From contig CALFIX010000030.1 in assembly GCA_937877515.1 (NCBI GenBank), positions 1 through 18,391 of the forward strand: a DNA stretch of 18,391 nucleotides, in the 5' to 3' direction. The position numbers and the translations under genes are program-made. Source of the DNA: an uncultured Treponema sp. Lineage in GTDB: Bacteria > Spirochaetota > Spirochaetia > Treponematales > Treponemataceae. The stretch's first letter is position 1. Each line of letters begins with the position of its first letter. A model generated the notes under the pieces. That model saw nothing but the letters and a program-made list of their open reading frames with translations. It did no database searches and was not told the origin of the DNA. Shown here piece by piece: positions 12,113-18,391 of the stretch.

Positions 12113-14969
12113 GTCATTAGTTGTTTTATTTACTGCCTGTTCAAATTTTAATACTTCAAAACAGATTGAGCATTACACACTTCAAAATGGACTGAATGTT
12201 TTTACGGTAGAAAATCATTCTGTTCCTCTTGTATATATAGAAATTGCAGTTCGTGCAGGAGCAGTTACTCAGACTAGCGAAAATGCTGGGCTCTTTCATT
12301 TATACGAACACATGATGTTTAAGGGGAATGAACTTTATCCAGATGCTTCCAGCGTGCAAAAGGCTTTAACAGATATGGGCGTTGCTTCCTGGAACGGGAC
12401 TACAGGAACCGACTGTGTTAATTACTTTTTTACAATTCCCTCAACGCAAATAGAGAATGGTCTTGCCTTTTGGAATGCAGCCATCAGAACACCTCTTATG
12501 AAAGAAAGTGAGTTAGAAAATGAAAAAAAAGTTGTTCTTTCAGAAATAAAGGGTGACGAGTCAGAGCCGTGGAGGATTGCAATGAATCATATTCATTTAA
12601 CGCTTTTCCCGGATGCACCTTATAAAACAGACCCTGCCGGAAGTGTTCCCGTTGTAGAAAATGCGACAGTCAGTCAGCTAAAAGAAATTCAGTCAAAGTT
12701 TTACATACCTGCGAATGCCGCTTTGTTTATTGGCGGCGACATAGACCGCAAAGAAGTAAAGACTTTGGTAAATAACATTTACGGCAGCTGGGAAAATCCA
12801 GAAGGGAATTTTTCTGAAGAGGAAAGTGCAGGGGTAGAGCAGCTTAATGCTTATCCGCTAGATAAAGCTGAGTATCGTGTAGTAAAGATGGATTCTGTTT
12901 CTCCAGGTATAGCTCAGGTTTTAATAGAATTTCGAGGACCGGATGCAGATTATAACCTAAAAGATACCTACACTGCAGACATGTTAAGCTTTTCCATACA
13001 GGAACCGGGAAATGCCTTTAATAAGGTTTTTACAGAAGATGACTTTTTAGAAATTCCTGACGAAGCATATATTAATTTTAGTTATGGAACAAATCGAAAG
13101 ACAGGAATTATAAATTTTTCTAGCGTTCTGTTGAATCCTTCTGATAATATAGCTGAACGTGTAAAATATTTAGAAAATACTTTTAAAAATAAAGCCTTGC
13201 ATGCTCTTACTGACGAAATGTCTTTAACAAAGCAAAAAAAAGATTCAATATTGCATACAATACATAATGATTCTCTTTTTAATGCTCAGACAGCTAGTGG
13301 ACTTCTTTCTACATTAAGATTCTGGTGGACATGTACAAGTCCGGATTATTATTTTAATTATGAAAAGAATATTTCTAAGGTAAATCAAAAAGAAATAAAA
13401 GATTTTACGGAAAAATATTTTGCTTCTCAAAATCCTCTGGTTGTTGTTTTAGTAAATCCTCAAGTTTATGAAGAAAATAAATCTTCTTTTGAAGAAAATG
13501 GATTTACCCTGGTTACAAAGGAAAATTCTTTCTGGTGGAAGAATAAAAAGTTTTCTGTAAAAGATTCAGATAATGCTTTTAGCGAAAGCTTAAATGAAGT
13601 TGATGCTGCTTCAAAAGCAATTTATAAGCCTGAAGCTAATGCTGAACATTCTAAAAAAGATAATTTGCTTTCTAAGAAAGTGTTAAAGCTTTCTAACGGA
13701 ATACCTGTTTATATTCAGAAAATGCCTTCTTCTGTAGATACTGTAAATATTGGCATTAAAGGAGGCGTTCTTAGATTAACAGAAAAAACTTCCGGCCTGG
13801 AAGATGCTCTCTTAGGTGTAATGGCAAACAGTTCTCGTTCTTATAGTTATGATGAAAGAAAAAATATTTTATATTCAACAGGATCTTCTATAGATTCGTT
13901 TTCAAAGCTAAGTGGTTCTGCCCTTACGTTAAATTGTCTGGATTCTGACCTGTATAAGATGCTTCCTGTTTTTGTAGATGGATTTATAAATCCTGAGTAT
14001 GAAGAAAAAGTTATGTCACTTTTAAATACATCTATGGCTCAGAGTGTTCAGTCTTTGCAAAATGAACCTGAATCTCTTTTAAGTTATTATGGACATAAAG
14101 AAGTTTACAAAAATCATCCTTATGCAGCATCTTATAATGTTACTCCTGAATCAATAGAAAATATAACTAAAGAGAATATGATTCTTCTTCATAAAGAACT
14201 ATTAGACCCTTCAGTTTTGTTTGTAGTTGCAACAGGAAATATAAATGAAAATAAACTTATAAAAGAATTAAATAAAACCCTTGGTAAGTTAGAGCAAGTT
14301 GAACTTTCTATTCATGAAAAAAATGAAAATGTCTTAAATGTAAAGGTTCCGGAGGTTTCTATAAGCGATGAAAATAAAGTTTATGTTCACCCTTCAGCAG
14401 GATCCAGCGGACACATAATGAGAGTTTTTAGGAGCCCTTCTAATGAAAGCGAAGATTTCATTCCTTGTGTTATAGCTTCTAAACTTTATTCTACGCTTAT
14501 GTTTAATGTTGTTAGAGAACACTATGGGGTTTGCTATACTCCAAGCTCTTATGTTGTAGGCTCCCATGCGCCTACAGGAAGTGAATATCTTTACCGTGTT
14601 TCAGATTTTAAGAATTTTAAGTCTGCTGTAGAAGAAGCCCGCACTCTTATGTTGGAAGATAAGCTTATAAAAAGCGTTTCTCTGACCGGTGAATATGTTT
14701 TTACAGATATTGAGTCAGAACTGGAAGGAGCCAAAAACTCTTACATAAATTCTACTTATGCAAGTTCTGCAAAATCTTCCGGAGTGGCGGCGACATTGAC
14801 GTATAACATTTTGCAGTTTGATGACATGAATTATGATTCAGTTCTTCTTTCTAAAGTTAGGGCTGTTACTTCTGGAGATGTGCTTAGAGTGTTTAAAAAG
14901 TATTGGACAGAAGAACCCTCGGTTTGGTTTGCCGTAGTTGGAGAAGAAAATTTTAATTTAGATTTTTAG
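12084..14969 (+). CDS. M16 family zinc metallopeptidase, lipoprotein
   Basis: This is a pitrilysin-type peptidase of about 961 aa. From the ATG at 12084 the protein starts MKRFIHFLFLSLVVLFTAC, a short lipoprotein signal with lipidated Cys19, so it should be anchored outside the inner membrane. The ATG at 12060 would add eight residues before this signal and seems less likely; neither start has a clear ribosome site. The active half carries the inverted zinc motif HLYEH (His72, Glu75, His76) followed by MMFKG, and a downstream Glu-rich block ENEKKVVLSE (about 145-154) that should supply the third ligand. A second M16 half begins near residue 531 (LKLSNGIPVYIQK) and lacks HxxEH, as usual for the non-catalytic half. 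Tandem domains in one chain fit the 900-plus-aa M16 class; the role is probably degradation of peptides. Confidence 0.88.
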   Translation: MKRFIHFLFLSLVVLFTACSNFNTSKQIEHYTLQNGLNVFTVENHSVPLVYIEIAVRAGAVTQTSENAGLFHLYEHMMFKGNELYPDASSVQKALTDMGVASWNGTTGTDCVNYFFTIPSTQIENGLAFWNAAIRTPLMKESELENEKKVVLSEIKGDESEPWRIAMNHIHLTLFPDAPYKTDPAGSVPVVENATVSQLKEIQSKFYIPANAALFIGGDIDRKEVKTLVNNIYGSWENPEGNFSEEESAGVEQLNAYPLDKAEYRVVKMDSVSPGIAQVLIEFRGPDADYNLKDTYTADMLSFSIQEPGNAFNKVFTEDDFLEIPDEAYINFSYGTNRKTGIINFSSVLLNPSDNIAERVKYLENTFKNKALHALTDEMSLTKQKKDSILHTIHNDSLFNAQTASGLLSTLRFWWTCTSPDYYFNYEKNISKVNQKEIKDFTEKYFASQNPLVVVLVNPQVYEENKSSFEENGFTLVTKENSFWWKNKKFSVKDSDNAFSESLNEVDAASKAIYKPEANAEHSKKDNLLSKKVLKLSNGIPVYIQKMPSSVDTVNIGIKGGVLRLTEKTSGLEDALLGVMANSSRSYSYDERKNILYSTGSSIDSFSKLSGSALTLNCLDSDLYKMLPVFVDGFINPEYEEKVMSLLNTSMAQSVQSLQNEPESLLSYYGHKEVYKNHPYAASYNVTPESIENITKENMILLHKELLDPSVLFVVATGNINENKLIKELNKTLGKLEQVELSIHEKNENVLNVKVPEVSISDENKVYVHPSAGSSGHIMRVFRSPSNESEDFIPCVIASKLYSTLMFNVVREHYGVCYTPSSYVVGSHAPTGSEYLYRVSDFKNFKSAVEEARTLMLEDKLIKSVSLTGEYVFTDIESELEGAKNSYINSTYASSAKSSGVAATLTYNILQFDDMNYDSVLLSKVRAVTSGDVLRVFKKYWTEEPSVWFAVVGEENFNLDF

Positions 14970-15041
14970 TGGTACTTGTTTTGTGTAAAGTAAATTTCTT
15001 GCGATATTAAGTTTATAAAAAAAAATTATATAGCTAGAAAT

Positions 15042-15070
15042 TTGACATTGCCCTTTTGATGTTTTAAAAT
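15042..15070 (+). promoter_or_regulatory. Sigma-70 type promoter of the chemoreceptor gene
   Basis: TTGACA (15042-15047) and TAAAAT (15065-15070) are separated by exactly 17 bp. Transcription should start near 15077, giving a leader of about 24 nt with AGAGGAG (15088-15094) 6 nt before the ATG. No flagellar sigma-28 pattern was seen. The receptor is thus probably transcribed constitutively and alone. Confidence 0.75.
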
Positions 15071-15100
15071 AAACTTTATACATTTGTAGAGGAGCACTTT

Positions 15101-17326
15101 ATGTCAAAGAAAGAAAAAAAAACAAATACAATACATACAAATTTTTTTAATAAAAGTATTAAAAGACAACTTTCATTAAGTATTGGTGTTGCTCTTGCTG
15201 TTTTACTTACTCTTTGTTCTGTGTTGATTACTATAAAAACAAAAGATGTTACAGGCGGAGTGTCAAATAGTTATCTTCAACGTACTGCTGATTATTACTC
15301 AGAAACTACAAAAAATATTCTTGCAAAAGAATTTAATGTTTGTGCGACGCTTCAGACAGCTTTTCAAAGCTATCAGAACTTACCTGCTAGTGTCCGCCGA
15401 GAATACTTTGATCAGCTTTTAAAGCAAACTCTTATAGACAATGAAGGCTTTGTTGACACATGGACTACGTGGGAACCAAATGCATTAGATGGAATGGACT
15501 CTTCCTACGTAAATGCTCCTCATCACGACTCTACAGGACGCTTTATTCCTTATTGGACAAAGAGTGGTAACATAATAGATTGCGTGGAACTTACAGATTA
15601 TGAGGATGGCTTTTGGTATGTAAATCCGCTTCATAGTGAAAAAGGAATATTAATTGATCCTAATCTTTACGAAGTTGGAGGTCAGATGATTTGGGTTTGT
15701 GGTGTAGCATTCCCAATAAAAAATAGTGCAGGGGTTCCAGTTGGCGTTGTAGGGCTTGATATGTCTTTAGACACTCTTTCTACAATGTTAAAACAAGTTA
15801 AACTTTATGACTCAGGTTATCTTTCTCTTTTGTCATCCACAGGTCTTATTGCTGTAGATAAAGATTCTGCACACGAAGGAAATATTTCTACACATTTTAC
15901 AGATTCAAAAACAGCAGGGCTTTTTACAGAAAGTAGTAGGAGTTTAGAGCCTATGGGCTTTAACGAAATTGTAGATGGTGAAAACTGGTTACGCATTTAT
16001 ATTCCAATAAAAGTAGAGGAAGCTGATGAAGTTTGGTTTTTGGGTGTAAATGTTCCTCAGAGAGAAATTGATTCTGTAATAGTAGGTCTTATAACTGTAA
16101 ATGCAATTGTTTTTGTTATTACTCTTATACTAACTGTTTTATTAGCATACTTTATAATTGGGCAGATAACAAGAGAAATAAACAAGGGTGTAGATGCAAT
16201 GAAAAATATTGCACAAGGGGACGGAGACCTTACTGTTCGTATGCAAGTAAAAAAACGTAATGAACTTGGCGACATGTATACCTACTTTAATGAAACCATG
16301 GAAAAGATTCAGAACTCAATAACATCTGTTCAAACTGAATCAGAAAATCTTGCAAAACAAGGCTCTACTCTTGCAGATAATATGAACGACACAGCTGCAG
16401 CTGCAAATGAAATTACTGCAAACATAGATTCTGTAAACCGTCAGGTTCAGCAGCAAGGGAAGAATGTAAATGATGCAAAGAATTCTCTGGCTTCTATAAA
16501 TGCAAGTGTAACAACCCTGGTAAATAATATACAGAGTCAAAGTGCAAGCGTTGTAGAGTCTTCAAGTGCAATAGAAGAAATGGTTGCAAATATAAGAAGT
16601 GTTACTGGAATTCTTGAAAAAAACAGTGGTACAATAAAACAGTTAGAGGAATCTTCTGAGACTGGTAAAATAAGTGTAACTCAATCTGTAGATGCCGTGC
16701 ATAAGATTGAGGAACAGTCAAAAACTTTGCTTGAGGCAAGTAAAGTTATTCAAAATATTGCAAGTCAGACAAACCTTCTTGCCATGAATGCTGCAATAGA
16801 AGCTGCTCATGCAGGTGAAAGTGGAAAAGGATTTTCTGTTGTTGCAGACGAAATCCGTAAGCTTGCAGAAGACAGTAATAAACAGGGTAAGAGCATAACA
16901 AAGAATTTAAAAGAAGTTCTAAAAAGTATTAACGATGTAACTTCTAGCTCTTCTACTTTACAAGAAAAGTTTAATCAAATTTACTCTCTTACTCAGCAAG
17001 TGTCTCAGCAAGAGCTTACAATCATGAATGCAATGCAAGAGCAGTCAGAGGGTGGCGGTCAGGTACTGCAGGCAATGAAGCAGATTAACGATATTACAAT
17101 AAATGTAAAAACTGGTGGCGACAACATGCAGCGTTCAACAGATGCTGCAAACACAGAGATGGACAATCTTAGCCGCCTTACAGAAGAAATTACTTCCAGC
17201 ATGCAGGAAATGTCTTTAGGTATAGAAAACATAAATCACTCAATTAACAGTGTAAATGACTTAACGCACAAAAATACGGAAAGCATAGAAGCACTTGGAA
17301 AAGTTGTTTCTGTGTTCAAGGTTTAG
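15101..17326 (+). CDS. Methyl-accepting chemotaxis protein with Cache sensor
   Basis: This 741-aa transmembrane chemoreceptor signals to the CheA/CheW flagellar pathway. Order: cytoplasmic basic N-terminus, TM1 at about 25-46, a periplasmic sensor of about 275 residues, TM2 at about 326-355, HAMP domain (about 355-410, with GDGDLTVRMQVKKRNELGDM), then the long cytoplasmic coiled coil. The signalling hairpin is intact: NLLAMNAAIEAAHAGE starts at Asn558 and leads to GKGFSVVADEIRKLAEDS. The sensor region, with FVDTWTTWEPNALDGMD and GVVGLDMSLDTL, fits a double Cache (dCache_1) domain, which often binds amino acids or other small molecules; the ligand here is unknown. The C-terminus SVFKV has no CheR/CheB-docking pentapeptide. 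It has its own promoter and terminator. Confidence 0.95.
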   Translation: MSKKEKKTNTIHTNFFNKSIKRQLSLSIGVALAVLLTLCSVLITIKTKDVTGGVSNSYLQRTADYYSETTKNILAKEFNVCATLQTAFQSYQNLPASVRREYFDQLLKQTLIDNEGFVDTWTTWEPNALDGMDSSYVNAPHHDSTGRFIPYWTKSGNIIDCVELTDYEDGFWYVNPLHSEKGILIDPNLYEVGGQMIWVCGVAFPIKNSAGVPVGVVGLDMSLDTLSTMLKQVKLYDSGYLSLLSSTGLIAVDKDSAHEGNISTHFTDSKTAGLFTESSRSLEPMGFNEIVDGENWLRIYIPIKVEEADEVWFLGVNVPQREIDSVIVGLITVNAIVFVITLILTVLLAYFIIGQITREINKGVDAMKNIAQGDGDLTVRMQVKKRNELGDMYTYFNETMEKIQNSITSVQTESENLAKQGSTLADNMNDTAAAANEITANIDSVNRQVQQQGKNVNDAKNSLASINASVTTLVNNIQSQSASVVESSSAIEEMVANIRSVTGILEKNSGTIKQLEESSETGKISVTQSVDAVHKIEEQSKTLLEASKVIQNIASQTNLLAMNAAIEAAHAGESGKGFSVVADEIRKLAEDSNKQGKSITKNLKEVLKSINDVTSSSSTLQEKFNQIYSLTQQVSQQELTIMNAMQEQSEGGGQVLQAMKQINDITINVKTGGDNMQRSTDAANTEMDNLSRLTEEITSSMQEMSLGIENINHSINSVNDLTHKNTESIEALGKVVSVFKV

Positions 17327-17349
17327 GTTTCTGGCGGCATATATAAAAG

Positions 17350-17378
17350 AAGCTCCCTTGAAGTGCGGGGAGCTTTTT
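17350..17378. terminator. Bidirectional intrinsic terminator
   Basis: An 8-bp stem AAGCTCCC/GGGAGCTT (17350-17357 with 17368-17375) with a 10-nt loop is followed by T5 on the plus strand (17374-17378). On the minus strand it is followed by a T-rich run. It separates the convergent chemoreceptor gene and the small membrane-protein gene and can serve both. Confidence 0.88.
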
Positions 17379-17398
17379 GGTTTTAGAAAACTTTTTTG

Positions 17399-17824
17399 TT
17401 ATTTCTTCATTACCCAGCCGATGAGTGAAACAACCCAGCCGGCTATAACCATGTAGAAACCGACAAATGCACATTTAAGCAGGTGCTTTGCAATCTGCTT
17501 GTAAACTGCTCCGCTAAGACCACTTCCTGTTGCAAAACCAATGAATAAAACTATTCCACCGGCAATGCTGACGAGTAAAGCCACAAGACGGAATGTGTTC
17601 ATGTTCTTTCCTCCGAGGAAAGAAAGAACTACACCACAAACTGCTCCAATAAAAATTAAGAGTGCTCCAATTGTAACAAAACCGAAGCTGTCAAAATTGA
17701 TAAAGTCAAAACCGTTGTAGCGGGTTCCTAAGAGCTTACCCTGAAACATTGGTACGCAGAAACCAACAACAGTTAGAACCATTCCAATTAAATAAATAAG
17801 TGGAAGCTTACTTTTTTTTGCCAT
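17399..17824 (-). CDS. Small integral membrane protein, unknown function
   Basis: I do not recognise this family. The 141-aa product starts MAKKSKLP, a basic cytoplasmic tip, then has about four hydrophobic segments: residues 7-25, 49-70, 80-98 and 114-138. A GFDFINFDSFG stretch joins the first two and the tail is WVMKK. I set the start at the ATG read from 17824 because AAGGAG (17837-17832) lies 7 nt upstream. An in-frame TTG at 17845 would translate that ribosome site itself. A possible promoter reads TTGAAA (17886-17881) and TATAAA (17865-17860), with short 15-bp spacing. It is transcribed divergently from the glutamine synthetase gene and shares its upstream region with the 16-bp repeats. 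Confidence 0.8.
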   Translation of the reverse strand: MAKKSKLPLIYLIGMVLTVVGFCVPMFQGKLLGTRYNGFDFINFDSFGFVTIGALLIFIGAVCGVVLSFLGGKNMNTFRLVALLVSIAGGIVLFIGFATGSGLSGAVYKQIAKHLLKCAFVGFYMVIAGWVVSLIGWVMKK

Positions 17825-17893
17825 TTTTTTTCTCCTTTTCAGCAAAATTATAACATTATTTTATATCTCATATTTTATTTTTTCAAGTTAAGT

Positions 17894-17941
17894 TTTGACA
17901 AGTACTTGCTTTGACAAGTACTTGCTTTGACAAGTACTTGC
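17894..17941. repeat. Three tandem 16-bp repeats with palindromic core
   Basis: Three perfect copies of TTTGACAAGTACTTGC lie at 17894-17909, 17910-17925 and 17926-17941, with no spacer. Each holds the 10-bp palindrome CAAGTACTTG and a TTGACA hexamer. They lie directly upstream of the probable promoter of the glutamine synthetase gene and within the divergent intergenic region. Copies recur every 16 bp (about 1.5 helical turns), which suggests a multi-site regulator-binding array. Confidence 0.9.
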
Positions 17942-17944
17942 TCC

Positions 17945-17973
17945 TTGACAAAAAGCCCCCCTCTCTTTATGCT
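17945..17973 (+). promoter_or_regulatory. Probable promoter of the glutamine synthetase gene
   Basis: TTGACA (17945-17950) is followed after 17 bp by TATGCT (17968-17973, 4 of 6 to consensus). The predicted start near 17980 gives a leader of about 104 nt containing a terminator-like hairpin. The -35 looks like a fourth, partial copy of the adjacent 16-bp repeat. Confidence 0.55.
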
Positions 17974-17988
17974 TTATGTAAGATGAAT

Positions 17989-18054
17989 AAAAGGCAATGT
18001 GAGAGGTGATTTTTCGCGGTAAAAACGCAAGGTAACCTTTCATATTGCCTTTTT
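17989..18054 (+). terminator. Terminator-like leader hairpin (attenuator or small RNA end)
   Basis: A perfect 10-bp stem AAAAGGCAAT/ATTGCCTTTT (17989-17998 with 18044-18053) ends in a T tract (18050-18054). Inside, GAGAGGT (18001-18007) can pair with ACCTTTC (18035-18041) with one G-U, and a TTTTT/AAAAA plus GCG/CGC region (18010-18028) caps it. No plus-strand gene lies just upstream, so it does not simply end another operon. It lies between the promoter and the glutamine synthetase start. No known riboswitch class was recognised. Confidence 0.6.
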
Positions 18055-18083
18055 AATTTTACATTCTCTGAACGGAGGAAATT

Positions 18084-18356
18084 ATGGCACAGGTAAATGT
18101 TCCGGAACTTTTTGGAAGCATGGTTTTTAATCAGAAAGTTATGAGGGAACGCCTCCCGAAAGAAACATACAGGGCTTTAAAAAAGACTCAGGACGACGGA
18201 GAACCTTTAAACATAGATATGGCAAACCAGGTGGCACATGCAATGAAGGAGTGGGCCATAGAAAAAGGTGCAACCCACTTTGCTCACTGGTTTCAGCCTT
18301 TGACAGGCGTTACGGCAGAAAAACATGACAGCTTTACACTCATTCCGTGTTTCTGA
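18084..18356 (+). pseudogene. glnN: Type III glutamine synthetase, N-terminal part, frame broken
   Basis: The product begins VNVPELFGSMVFNQKVMRER, continues through WAIEKGATHFAHWFQPLTG and reaches TAEKHDSF at residues 77-84. This is the characteristic N-terminus of GSIII (GlnN), the roughly 700-aa dodecameric enzyme making glutamine from glutamate, ammonia and ATP. After Phe84 the expected continuation is absent: six unrelated residues are followed by TGA at 18354-18356, and no other frame in the last 35 bases restores the family sequence. The cause is either a real truncation, a sequence error, or a chimeric end of the assembled contig, since the window stops at 18391. The start is certain: CGGAGGA (18073-18079) precedes the ATG. 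Assignment of the N-terminal part is firm; pseudogene status is not. Confidence 0.7.
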
Positions 18357-18391
18357 AAAACTTCGCAAACACATGAAGATGCTGCTCTCGC

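Noticed and set aside
17894..17941. CRISPR or phage attachment site
   Set aside because: Units of 16 bp abut one another without spacers, and no integrase or tRNA gene is near.

Overview
The window looks like about 18.4 kb of chromosome from a host-associated spirochete, most likely a Treponema. This is inference: the LuxS N-terminus reads like spirochete LuxS, lipoprotein signals carry relaxed lipoboxes, the type III glutamine synthetase N-terminus is treponeme-like, and most genes are AT-rich with strong AAGGAGG-type ribosome sites. No phage, IS transposase, rRNA, tRNA or CRISPR array was seen.

Left region (1-2225): the S-adenosylhomocysteine recycling pair mtnN (+) and luxS (-) converge with interlocked stop codons. 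They are followed by about 470 bp of nested inverted repeats made of two palindromic modules with shared ends, which resembles a non-autonomous repeat element.

Sugar locus (2150-7838): one strong promoter with several short inverted repeats drives a solute-binding lipoprotein, two MalF/MalG-type permeases and a cytoplasmic GH35 glycosidase. There is no ATPase gene, so a shared MsmX/UgpC-type ATPase elsewhere is implied. G-rich repeats lie between the binding-protein gene and the first permease (3 x 22 bp plus 2 x 39 bp), with a decayed copy before the GH35 gene.

Copper locus (7853-10731): two CsoR-type operators sit over the promoter and ribosome site of csoR, followed by copA. CopA has a metal-binding HMA domain at each end. 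The C-terminal one is preceded by an A8 tract, an out-of-frame TAA, a consensus Shine-Dalgarno and an in-frame ATG. The CopZ-like domain could therefore also be made alone, or could be split off by a one-base slip.

Right region (10732-18391): a fold-type III PLP decarboxylase (polyamine type) and a lipoprotein M16 metallopeptidase whose start codon lies inside a 22-bp hairpin that looks like the upstream gene's terminator. Then come a Cache-domain chemoreceptor with its own promoter and terminator, a small membrane protein on the minus strand, and finally the start of a type III glutamine synthetase gene. That last gene is preceded by three 16-bp repeats, a promoter and a terminator-like leader hairpin, and its reading frame breaks near the window edge.

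The best candidates for undescribed biology are the CopA/CopZ junction, the repeat-plus-attenuator leader of the glutamine synthetase gene, the palindromic modules next to luxS, and the hairpin over the M16 start codon.
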